The notes beneath the pieces are model-generated. The model saw nothing but the letters and a program-made list of their open reading frames with translations, was not told the DNA's origin and did not search any database. This document shows, piece after piece, positions 6,911-13,808 of a stretch of DNA of 17,855 nucleotides. Numbering within the stretch: position 1 is the stretch's first letter; the number at the start of each line of letters is the position of its first letter. The stretch is from Flavobacteriales bacterium (lineage in GTDB: Bacteria > Bacteroidota > Bacteroidia > Flavobacteriales > Flavobacteriaceae), in the NCBI GenBank assembly GCA_027032855.1, contig JALVLX010000011.1, positions 1-17,855 on the forward strand, written 5' to 3'. A program made the position numbers and the translations under genes.

Positions 6911-9826
6911 ATGCGAAATAAAGGACTTGTAATAGTATTTGCTACTATTTTAGGATTGATAAGTATTTATACATTATCATTTACATTTAAAAGTAATCAA
7001 ATCAGAAAAGAAGCTAAAGCTTATGCAGGAGGCGATTTTAATAAGGAAAAACAATATTTAGATTCCTTATCAAACAAACCGGTGTTTAGTATTTTAGGAT
7101 CTGACTTCACTTACAACGATATCAAAGATCGTGAGATGAATTTAGGTCTTGACTTACGAGGTGGGATTAACGTGATTTTGCAAGTATCGGTTAAAGACAT
7201 CTTGAAAAATTTGGCCAACAATACCAAAAATCCTGTCTTTAATCAAGCACTCGCGGAAGCCGGTGAAATGCAAAAAAGCAGTAACAAACCTTATATCGAT
7301 TTGTTTTTTGAAGCTTTTGACAAAATAAACAGTAAATCTGATAAAACAGTCAAATTAAGTTCTCCGGAAATTTTCGGTAACCGCGACCTTTCCGATGAAG
7401 TCAAATTTAACATGGCAGATGATGAGGTCAAAAAAATCATTCGCAAAAAAGTGGATGACGCTATGGTCAGTGCCTTTGAGGTATTGCGTAAGCGTATTGA
7501 CAAATTTGGGGTAACGCAACCTAATATTCAACGTTTGGGCAAATCCGGTCGTATTTTGGTAGAATTAGCCGGTGCCAAAGATATTGAACGTGTCAAAAAA
7601 TTGTTGCAAAGTACAGCCCAATTGGAATTTTGGCATGCTTACAATGCTCAAGATGTAACGCCTTACTTCCAGCAAGTAAATGCTTATTTTGCTCAAAACC
7701 AAGCAGTCAAAAAAGATACTGTTAAAAAAGACGTTGATTCGTTATTGGTCGATGACGAGCAAAAAGAAACTTTATTCAAATATTTAAGACCCGGAAGCTA
7801 TTCAAGAGTTGGGGTTGTAAAAATTAAAGACAAACACCATGTTGAGCAAATGCTTAACAATCCGGAAGCTAAAAAGTTATTACCGGCAGAAATGAAAGAC
7901 ATCAAATTCTTTTGGGGAAAACCCGAGAAAAAAAGTGATGTTGTTTATTTATATGCAATTAAAGGTAACAGAGAAAATATTCCTCCGATTAGTGGCGATG
8001 TTATTGTAGATGCACAATCATCTTATGACCAATTTGGTAACCCTGCCGTAACCATGCAGATGAACGGTGCCGGTGCCAAAAAGTGGAAACAAATGACCAC
8101 ACAAGCCTTTAATGACAAAACCGGGATTGCTATTGTTTTAGATAATATTGTTTATTCTGCACCGGGTGTAAGCAGTGGACCTATCACAGGTGGTCGTTCC
8201 GAGATTACAGGAAACTTTACTTTGGAAGAAGCTAAAGATTTAGCCAACGTATTGCGTGCCGGTAAATTGCCTGCCAAAGCAGACATCGTTCAATCGGAAA
8301 TTGTTGGTCCTTCGTTAGGACACAAAGCTATTGAAGGCGGTAAAATGTCCTTCATCTTAGCTTTCCTTTTGATTTTCATCTGGATGTTCTTTTACTACGG
8401 CAAAGCAGGTTTGTTCTCTGATATTGCTTTAGTGTTAAACATCTTATTTATCTTCGGTATTTTAGCCAGTTTGAATGCAGTCTTAACCTTACCAGGTTTG
8501 GCAGGTATCGTCTTAACCATTGGTATGGCGGTTGATGCCAACGTACTTATCTTTGAACGGGTGCGTGAAGAAATGCGTCGCGGTAAAGGGCTGCGTGATG
8601 CTGTTGATGACGGATTCAGCAACGCTTTATCATCAATTATCGATGCGAACCTTACTACAGCCTTAACCGGTTTGATTCTGTTATTCTTCGGTACAGGACC
8701 TATCAAAGGTTTTGCGACTACCTTATTAATCGGTATCGGTACGTCATTGTTTACCGCTATCTTTATCACCAGATTGTTGGTTGAATGGTGGTTAGGCAAA
8801 GGCAAAACATTGACTTTTGATACCAATATCACCCGTAAATGGTTTACCAACGTTAAAATTGATTTTTTAGCCAAAAGAAAGAAAGCTTACATTTTATCAA
8901 GTGCTATTATCTTAATCGGTTTGATTTCAATCTTTACCAACGGTTTGAACCCGGGCGTGGATTTTGTCGGAGGTCGTACATATATTGTAGCATTTGATAA
9001 AAATATCAATGTTGAAGAAGCACGTAAATCATTAGCCGACAAATTTGTTGATGAAAAAGGTAACAAATTTGCTCCGGATGTTAAAAAATACGGTGGCGAC
9101 AACCAATTAAAAATTACAACCAAATTCTTAATAGACAAAGAAGGTGAAGAGGTTGATAATGATGTACAACAACGTTTGTTTGAAGGTTTGAAACAATTCT
9201 TCCCCAAAGGTTATTCGTATGATGACTTTATCAGTAGTGATGATAACAAGAAAATAGGCCGTATGCAGTCTATCAAGGTAGGTCCTACCATTGCCGACGA
9301 TATCAAAAAAGGTTCGGTATATGCGGTATTGGGTTCCTTATTCGTGGTGTTTATGTATATCTTATTCCGTTTCAAAAAATGGCAATTCAGTGCCGGTGCG
9401 GTTATCGCCGTATTCCACGATGTTTTAGTTGTATTGGGTGTCTTCTCTTTGACTTGGCGTTTTGCGCCGTTCAACATGGAGATTGACCAAGCCTTTATCG
9501 CAGCCATCTTGACGGTAATCGGATACTCCTTGAACGATACGGTGGTTATCTTTGACCGTATCCGTGAATTCTTTAAAGAACACCCAAGATGGGAAATGAG
9601 CAAAAAAATCAATCAAGCATTGGATAGTACTCTGTCACGTACGTTGAATACTTCATTAACCACATTGATTACATTGATCGCCATCTTTATTTTCGGTGGT
9701 GAAAGTATCAGAGGTTTTGTATTCGCGTTGATTATCGGTGTGATTGTCGGTACTTATTCATCCTTGTTCATTGCAACGCCTATCATGTATGACTTAGCAG
9801 AAAAAAATGCTAAGAAAAAGAAATAA
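6911..9826 (+). CDS. secDF: Fused protein translocase subunit SecDF
   Basis: SecDF is an inner-membrane RND-type subunit that uses the proton gradient to pull preproteins from the SecYEG channel. SecD and SecF are joined in one 971-residue chain, the usual arrangement in this phylum. The SecD half has TM1 (about 6-25), LGLDLRGGINV (78-88), a periplasmic region to about 477, then five TM helices with MAVDANVLIFERVREE, whose Asp542 is the conserved proton-path residue. The SecF half starts near 655 with a TM, GVDFVGGRTY (about 683-692), a short periplasmic domain, then five TM helices including GYSLNDTVVIFDRIREF near 870-886 and a basic C terminus (KNAKKKK). Lengths match typical Bacteroidota SecDF. 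Start ATG 6911 follows a consensus promoter and an in-frame stop at 6893. A strong terminator follows. Confidence 0.98.
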   Translation: MRNKGLVIVFATILGLISIYTLSFTFKSNQIRKEAKAYAGGDFNKEKQYLDSLSNKPVFSILGSDFTYNDIKDREMNLGLDLRGGINVILQVSVKDILKNLANNTKNPVFNQALAEAGEMQKSSNKPYIDLFFEAFDKINSKSDKTVKLSSPEIFGNRDLSDEVKFNMADDEVKKIIRKKVDDAMVSAFEVLRKRIDKFGVTQPNIQRLGKSGRILVELAGAKDIERVKKLLQSTAQLEFWHAYNAQDVTPYFQQVNAYFAQNQAVKKDTVKKDVDSLLVDDEQKETLFKYLRPGSYSRVGVVKIKDKHHVEQMLNNPEAKKLLPAEMKDIKFFWGKPEKKSDVVYLYAIKGNRENIPPISGDVIVDAQSSYDQFGNPAVTMQMNGAGAKKWKQMTTQAFNDKTGIAIVLDNIVYSAPGVSSGPITGGRSEITGNFTLEEAKDLANVLRAGKLPAKADIVQSEIVGPSLGHKAIEGGKMSFILAFLLIFIWMFFYYGKAGLFSDIALVLNILFIFGILASLNAVLTLPGLAGIVLTIGMAVDANVLIFERVREEMRRGKGLRDAVDDGFSNALSSIIDANLTTALTGLILLFFGTGPIKGFATTLLIGIGTSLFTAIFITRLLVEWWLGKGKTLTFDTNITRKWFTNVKIDFLAKRKKAYILSSAIILIGLISIFTNGLNPGVDFVGGRTYIVAFDKNINVEEARKSLADKFVDEKGNKFAPDVKKYGGDNQLKITTKFLIDKEGEEVDNDVQQRLFEGLKQFFPKGYSYDDFISSDDNKKIGRMQSIKVGPTIADDIKKGSVYAVLGSLFVVFMYILFRFKKWQFSAGAVIAVFHDVLVVLGVFSLTWRFAPFNMEIDQAFIAAILTVIGYSLNDTVVIFDRIREFFKEHPRWEMSKKINQALDSTLSRTLNTSLTTLITLIAIFIFGGESIRGFVFALIIGVIVGTYSSLFIATPIMYDLAEKNAKKKK

Positions 9827-9843
9827 ATTATAAATCACATTAT

Positions 9844-9878
9844 AAAAAAAAGCTACTCGGTTTGAGTAGCTTTTTTTT
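9844..9878 (+). terminator. Intrinsic terminator after secDF
   Basis: AGCTACTC (9851-9858) pairs with GAGTAGCT (9864-9871) around GGTTT, followed by an unbroken T run to 9878 and preceded by A residues 9844-9850. The A/T arms extend the stem and would give a U tract on either strand. It ends the plus-strand gene run 18 nt after the secDF stop and may also serve pcm from the other side. Confidence 0.9.
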
Positions 9879-10056
9879 GGGATAATTTTATCTCGCACCT
9901 TTGGCGTTTTTTTGGATGGATTTTTTCTTTATCATATGACTAACGCCCTATGCTAATTAATTTCGAAACTTTACTGCTCGTTTTCTTTTGATTTCAATAA
10001 TTTATCATAGACTATTAATCTTTCAACCTTCAACTTTTAACTTTTAACTCATAGAA
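9879..10056. other. Intergenic gap between secDF and pcm, no gene seen
   Basis: AT-rich DNA between converging genes. The only structure seen is a run of GTTGAAAGTTA-type repeat units on the minus strand at 10021-10050, next to the pcm stop. Confidence 0.5.
10021..10050 (-). repeat. GTTGAAAGTTA-family tandem repeat, copy 1
   Basis: On the plus strand the run reads TTTCAACC, TTCAACTTTT, AACTTTTAAC; on the minus strand it is tandem units near GTTAAAAGTTGAA. The same family occurs at 11700-11733, 13571-13618 and 17168-17191, always between genes. Confidence 0.6.
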
Positions 10057-10698
10057 TTAATCTTTATTTTGGAGCATCGGAACAAACATAAACGAACCAT
10101 GTGATGATTCGGATATTTGCCCTTTGTCATTTTTAATAATCAATTTCATGTCCTGCATATCGTTACCAACAGGAATGACCAAACGACCACCTGGTTTTAG
10201 CTGTTCAATTAGAGCCTCAGGCACGTAAGGCGCTGCAGCTGTCACAATTATCTTATCATAAGGCGCATACAAAGGTAAACCTTTGTAACCGTCACCATAG
10301 CCGGCATATTTTAATCTGATGCCTATTTTTTCTAAATTTTGTTTAGCTTTAAGATACAATTCTTTGATGCGCTCTATAGAATATACTCTAGCACCCATCT
10401 TGTGTAAAACTGCCGCTTGGTAGCCCGAACCGGTTCCAATTTCCAAAACTTTATCTCCCTGCTTAATCTGCAGAAGTTGCGATTGAAAAGCTACCGTATA
10501 AGGTTGTGAAATAGTCTGTCCGGCAGATATCGGAAAAGCTTTATCTTGATAAGCATGATGTTCAAAAGCTGATTCTAACAGTAAATGTCTGGGAATTCTG
10601 GCGATAGCCATTAATACGTTCTTATCCTTAATTCCTTTACTTATAAGGGTTTGCACTAATTGGTTACGCAAACCTTGATGTTTTGGTGTATCTCTCAT
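10057..10698 (-). CDS. pcm: Protein-L-isoaspartate O-methyltransferase
   Basis: Pcm transfers methyl groups from S-adenosylmethionine to isoaspartyl residues in aged proteins, starting their repair in the cytoplasm. The 213-residue protein has the family's ISAGQTISQPYTVAFQ block (57-72), the SAM-binding motif I VLEIGTGSGYQAA (84-96), then YSIER (106-110), GDGYKGLPLYAPYDKIIVTAA and LKPGGRLVIPVG. Length is that of typical bacterial Pcm. The frame opens with TTG immediately followed by ATG; I take the ATG at 10698 (MRDTPKHQGLRNQLV). The gene is transcribed away from the hbd-like gene, 110 nt apart. No good promoter match was seen in that gap on this strand; a TAATTTAG-like site is at best weak. 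Confidence 0.96.
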   Translation of the reverse strand: MRDTPKHQGLRNQLVQTLISKGIKDKNVLMAIARIPRHLLLESAFEHHAYQDKAFPISAGQTISQPYTVAFQSQLLQIKQGDKVLEIGTGSGYQAAVLHKMGARVYSIERIKELYLKAKQNLEKIGIRLKYAGYGDGYKGLPLYAPYDKIIVTAAAPYVPEALIEQLKPGGRLVIPVGNDMQDMKLIIKNDKGQISESSHGSFMFVPMLQNKD

Positions 10699-10760
10699 CA
10701 ACTTTAACTAATTTTGGCTCTAAATTAAGCAATTTCATAGGAAAAATCCACAAAAAAATG

Positions 10761-10768
10761 TAAATTTG
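10761..10768 (+). promoter_or_regulatory. Putative -7 element (TAAATTTG) for the 3-hydroxyacyl-CoA dehydrogenase gene
   Basis: TAAATTTG is an exact TAnnTTTG match, 40 nt before ATG 10809. No TTG is seen at the usual -33 distance. Confidence 0.45.
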
Positions 10769-10808
10769 TTACCAATCAAAAAAAATTTAAACCATAAAAT
10801 AATTTACT

Positions 10809-11699
10809 ATGAATAAAATAGCAGTAATAGGTGCCGGCACCATGGGTAACGGCATTGCTCATGTTTTTGCCCAATCAGGTTATGAAGTTAACCTTATAGA
10901 TGTTTCAAAAAGCGCTTTGGACAGAGCTTTGGATACCATTACCAAAAACTTGATGCGCTTGCTCAAAAAAGAAAAAATTGATGAAGCAACCAAAGAACAA
11001 ACACTAAAAAACATCACAACTTTTGACCACTTGGAAGAAGGTGTTAAAGGTGTGGATTTGGTAGTAGAAGCCGCTACGGAAAACATCAATTTAAAACTCA
11101 AAATATTTAAAGATTTGAGTGAGATGACACCCGAAAACGTCATTTTGGCTTCCAATACTTCTTCCATCTCTATTACCACCATTGCTGCTGTTACCAACCG
11201 TCCGGATAAAGTGATAGGTATGCACTTTATGAATCCCGTACCTATTATGAAATTGGTTGAAATCATCCGCGGCTATTCTACTACGGATGAAACTTATAAA
11301 ACAATTGAAATATTGTCCCAAAAACTAGGTAAAGTGCCGGTTGAGGTTAATGATTATCCCGGATTTGTAGCTAACAGAATCCTCATGCCCATGATCAATG
11401 AAGCTATTGAAACGCTATACAACGGTGTAGCAGGCGTACAAGAAATAGATACCGTGATGAAATTGGGTATGGGACATCCGATGGGACCATTACAACTAGC
11501 AGACTTTATCGGCTTGGATGTTTGTTTGGCAATATTAAATGTGATGTACGACGGCTTTAAAAATCCGAAATACGCCCCCAATCCGTTACTCGTCAAAATG
11601 GTAGAAGCCGGCAAATACGGAGTTAAATCCGGTGAAGGTTTTTATGATTACTCTGAAAGCAAAAAGGCAGAAGTTGTTGCCAAGCAGTTTAAAAAATAA
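10809..11699 (+). CDS. hbd: 3-hydroxybutyryl-CoA (3-hydroxyacyl-CoA) dehydrogenase
   Basis: This cytoplasmic enzyme interconverts (S)-3-hydroxyacyl-CoA and 3-oxoacyl-CoA with NAD(P), in fatty acid or butanoate metabolism. At 296 residues it is a stand-alone enzyme, not a FadB-type fusion. The N-terminal Rossmann domain shows VIGAGTMGNGIAHVFAQ (6-22) and Asp31 after the second strand, favouring NAD. EAATENINLKLKIF (87-100) and SNTSSISIT follow. The catalytic pair is His139 in GMHFMNPVP and Glu151 in KLVEIIRG, 12 apart as in known enzymes. The C-terminal dimer domain has DYPGFVANRILMPMINEA, GMGHPMGPLQLADFIGLD and GEGFYDY. It stands alone between pcm and a terminator, without other beta-oxidation genes in the window, so its substrate chain length is not shown. 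Confidence 0.95.
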   Translation: MNKIAVIGAGTMGNGIAHVFAQSGYEVNLIDVSKSALDRALDTITKNLMRLLKKEKIDEATKEQTLKNITTFDHLEEGVKGVDLVVEAATENINLKLKIFKDLSEMTPENVILASNTSSISITTIAAVTNRPDKVIGMHFMNPVPIMKLVEIIRGYSTTDETYKTIEILSQKLGKVPVEVNDYPGFVANRILMPMINEAIETLYNGVAGVQEIDTVMKLGMGHPMGPLQLADFIGLDVCLAILNVMYDGFKNPKYAPNPLLVKMVEAGKYGVKSGEGFYDYSESKKAEVVAKQFKK

Positions 11700-11733
11700 G
11701 TTGAAAGTTCAAAGTTAGAAAGTTGAAAGTTAT
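11700..11733 (+). repeat. GTTGAAAGTTA-family tandem repeat, copy 2
   Basis: Directly after the hbd stop codon the sequence runs GTTGAAAGTTC, AAAGTTAGAAA, GTTGAAAGTTA: three degenerate tandem units of about 11 nt. Confidence 0.6.
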
Positions 11734-11811
11734 TTGTATCAAGTTGTTAGTTCTTGAAGATATCTAACATATTCCCTCGAAAAACTTAAAGGAAAACAAA
11801 CCCAAATGTAA

Positions 11812-11843
11812 AAAAAACCATAGTCATCTGACTATGGTTTTTT
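11812..11843. terminator. Bidirectional intrinsic terminator between hbd and the ketoacyl synthase gene
   Basis: CCATAGTC (11818-11825) pairs with GACTATGG (11830-11837) around ATCT. A residues at 11812-11817 and T residues at 11838-11843 extend the stem and give a U tract on both strands. It lies between two converging genes and can serve both. Confidence 0.88.
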
Positions 11844-11891
11844 ATGTAAATCTATAAACCTATCTTGTTACTTGCTACTCGATACTAGTTA

Positions 11892-12965
11892 CTAGTATTT
11901 CATCACAACGGCATTGATATTCATACCGGCACCAACAGATGCTAACATGATAATATCACCTTTTTGTAGATCTTGGTTTTCCAATTCTCCATTACGTACC
12001 ATATCCATCAATGTAGGAATGGTAGCCACCGAACTGTTACCTAATTTTTGGATATTCAAAGGCATAATATGTTCGGGCGTTTGTTTTTTGTAAAGACGGT
12101 AAAAACGTCTGATAATTTGTGCATCCATTTTTTCGTTAGCCTGATGGATAAAGATTTTTTTAATATCATCTATCTCAAATTTACTGTCATCAAGGGCTGC
12201 TTTCATAGCTACAGGAACTTCTGTCAAGGCATACTCATAAATTTTATGTCCTTGCATTCTGATGAATTTAGCTTTTTGATTGTAATTCGGGTTAAACGAA
12301 CGGTCGTTGTATAACAAACCTGCTTGCGGGTGTGCATGCGAAACCGCTTTATATGAATAAATACCGGCACCGTTTTCGTCAGTATTAAGTTTTACAACAA
12401 CTGCACCTGCACCATCTGCAAAAATCATTGCATCACGGTCATGTGGGTCAACCACACGCGATAAAGCTTCTACACCAACTACCAAAGCATATTTGGCATC
12501 ACCGGCTTTCATAAACTGATTAGCCATAATCAATGCTTGCAACCAACCGGGACAACCGTAAATCACATCAAATGCAATGGATTTAGGATTGGCTATTCTT
12601 AATCTGTCTTTTATACGAGAGGCAACAGCCGGCATAAAATCAGAGAAATAATTATCTTTTTCAACATCACCAAAGTTGGTGGCAGCAATGACATAGTCTA
12701 ATTCTTCAGGATCTATTCCCGCATCTTCAATAGCTCTTTGCGAGGCAACCACAGCCATATCAGAAGCAACTTTATCGTCTTCTAACCAACGACGCTCTTC
12801 AATCCCGGTAATGGCTTTGAATTTTTCAATGATAATTTCATTGGGTGTTTCAAATTTCTTGCCGGTGGCATCATAAAATTCCCAACCTAAAAAATGTGAA
12901 TTGGGAACTACTTTTGTCGGAATGTAACTTCCGATACCTATAATTTCCGCTTTTGCTTTAGCCAT
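11892..12965 (-). CDS. Beta-ketoacyl-ACP synthase III (FabH) family protein
   Basis: KAS III enzymes condense an acyl-CoA starter with malonyl-ACP; relatives of this fold make other Claisen products. The 357-residue protein carries the full catalytic triad: Cys138 in IYGCPGWLQA, His274 in IFIHQANEK and Asn310 in LGNSSVATIP. GAGMNINAVVMKY ends the chain. It is longer than ordinary FabH (about 320-335); part of the excess is an N-terminal segment around GWEFYDATGKKFETPNEII (27-45). No other fatty-acid synthesis gene is nearby, so it may be a second, specialised KAS III rather than the housekeeping FabH. The frame can be extended 17 codons upstream, but ATG 12965 (MAKAKAEIIGIGSYIP) is preferred, since the extension passes through the promoter. 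It is separated from dtd by 148 nt and has its own promoter. Confidence 0.93.
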   Translation of the reverse strand: MAKAKAEIIGIGSYIPTKVVPNSHFLGWEFYDATGKKFETPNEIIIEKFKAITGIEERRWLEDDKVASDMAVVASQRAIEDAGIDPEELDYVIAATNFGDVEKDNYFSDFMPAVASRIKDRLRIANPKSIAFDVIYGCPGWLQALIMANQFMKAGDAKYALVVGVEALSRVVDPHDRDAMIFADGAGAVVVKLNTDENGAGIYSYKAVSHAHPQAGLLYNDRSFNPNYNQKAKFIRMQGHKIYEYALTEVPVAMKAALDDSKFEIDDIKKIFIHQANEKMDAQIIRRFYRLYKKQTPEHIMPLNIQKLGNSSVATIPTLMDMVRNGELENQDLQKGDIIMLASVGAGMNINAVVMKY

Positions 12966-12986
12966 AATTAATAAAATTTGTAGCGG

Positions 12987-13017
12987 CGAAATTACATAAA
13001 AAAGATACAATAGCAAA
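12987..13017 (-). promoter_or_regulatory. Promoter for the ketoacyl synthase gene (TTTG, 19 nt, TAATTTCG)
   Basis: Read on the minus strand, TTTG (13017-13014) is followed after 19 nt by TAATTTCG (12994-12987), one mismatch from TAnnTTTG. The predicted start near 12981 gives a leader of about 16 nt to ATG 12965, which supports that start codon. Confidence 0.55.
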
Positions 13018-13113
13018 TTTTAATAACTAAAAATACGTAAAACGCCATTGAAGATAGAGAAAATTATCAAAAAGTAATTATTATACTACTATTTTGTCAA
13101 ACCTGTAATTATT

Positions 13114-13566
13114 TTATTCTTTATTTTTTGTATCAATAAGTATTGTGACCGGTCCTTCGTTTACCAAACTGACTTTCATAGTGGCACCAAAACGGCCTGT
13201 TGCAACTTTTTGCTCAAAATTTTCTCTAAACTTTGCAATAAAAGCCTCGTATAAGGGTATGGCTATATCGGGCTTGGCAGCATGAATATACGAAGGACGA
13301 TGGCCTTTCTTGGTTTTGGCATGCAATGTAAACTGACTGATTATCAACACTTCACCATTAATATCCAAGAGTGATTTATTCATCACGTCTTGTTCATCAT
13401 TAAAAATTCGTAAGTTTTTGATTTTGTGTACCAACCAATCTATATCTGCTTGTGTGTCGGCGTTTTCTATACCTACTAATATCATCATCCCCTCTCCTAT
13501 TTGGCCGATAACCTCTCCGGATACTTCGACTTTGGCTTGACTGACTCTTTGAATGACTATCCTCAT
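13114..13566 (-). CDS. dtd: D-aminoacyl-tRNA deacylase
   Basis: Dtd removes D-amino acids (and glycine from tRNA-Ala) from mischarged tRNAs in the cytoplasm, keeping translation homochiral. The 150-residue length and both active-site motifs fit the family: SQFTLHAKTKKGHRPSY (77-93, the SQxxT-type motif) and NEGPVTILIDT (136-146), whose GPVT carries the cross-subunit Gly-cisPro that screens chirality. MRIVIQRVSQAKVEV is the standard Dtd N terminus, fixing ATG 13566. The gene lies downstream of rpsA on the same strand but a terminator and about 190 nt of repeat DNA separate them. The TAACTTTC about 10 nt before the start, part of a repeat unit, is the only promoter-like -7 site seen. Confidence 0.97.
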   Translation of the reverse strand: MRIVIQRVSQAKVEVSGEVIGQIGEGMMILVGIENADTQADIDWLVHKIKNLRIFNDEQDVMNKSLLDINGEVLIISQFTLHAKTKKGHRPSYIHAAKPDIAIPLYEAFIAKFRENFEQKVATGRFGATMKVSLVNEGPVTILIDTKNKE

Positions 13567-13570
13567 GTTA

Positions 13571-13618
13571 GTTGAAAGTTACACTTCGACAGGCTCAGTG
13601 ACCTGAGTTGAAAGTTAA
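13571..13618 (+). repeat. CTTCGACAGGCTCAGTGACC element flanked by 11-bp direct repeats
   Basis: GTTGAAAGTTA occurs at 13571-13581 and again at 13608-13618. Between them lies the 20-mer CTTCGACAGGCTCAGTGACC (13584-13603) with an internal CTCAG-TGAC-CTGAG inverted repeat. The 20-mer resembles a dispersed intergenic sequence I know from many Bacteroidota genomes. The flanking copies belong to the GTTGAAAGTTA family seen at three other places, so they need not be an insertion duplication. Confidence 0.6.
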
Positions 13619-13628
13619 ATGTTTTTAT

Positions 13629-13669
13629 GGTTATTTGGTGATATTGGTTATTTGGTTATTTGATGATTT
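13629..13669 (+). repeat. Tandem GGTTATTTG repeat
   Basis: GGTTATTTG recurs at 13629-13637 and 13646-13654, then GTTATTTGA and a degenerate TGATGATTTG follow, with GTGATATTG between the first two. The units are about 8-9 nt long and lie upstream of dtd. Confidence 0.5.
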
Positions 13670-13686
13670 GAGGACTTAATAATACA

Positions 13687-13755
13687 CATTATCAATTATC
13701 CATTATCAACTGTACATTGTCAACTGTACATTGTAAATTATATATTGTCAATTAT
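13687..13755 (+). repeat. Tandem ATTATCAATTATCC / ACTGTACATTGTCA repeat
   Basis: A run of related units such as CATTATCAATTATC, CATTATCAACTG, TACATTGTCAACTG, TACATTGTAAATTA and TATTGTCAATTA. ACTGTACATTGT appears twice exactly. Related, shorter runs lie at 16054-16084 and 17345-17376. It sits next to the rpsA terminator. Confidence 0.6.
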
Positions 13756-13785
13756 AAAAAAGCCGGCTAAAATAACCGGCTTTTT
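13756..13785 (-). terminator. Intrinsic terminator of rpsA
   Basis: GCCGG (13762-13766) and CCGGC (13776-13780) form a GC-rich stem around a 9-nt loop, flanked by A residues 13756-13761 and T residues 13781-13785. It lies 24 nt beyond the rpsA stop, and on the minus strand the A run becomes a U tract. Confidence 0.82.
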
Positions 13786-13808
13786 ATACATTATATTATA
13801 TAGAAAAA

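Noticed and set aside
8395..8874. Open frame of 159 codons on the minus strand inside secDF
   Set aside because: It lies opposite conserved SecD membrane helices, is rich in Lys, Pro and Ser as expected of an antisense shadow, and has no family signature.
12966..13016. Upstream extension of the ketoacyl synthase by 17 residues
   Set aside because: It overlaps the predicted promoter, and MAKAKAEIIGIGSYIP is the normal beginning of the KAS III fold.
13571..13755. CRISPR array or integron-like repeats upstream of dtd
   Set aside because: The repeats are short, degenerate and directly tandem, without unique spacers of constant length, and no cas gene or integrase is present.
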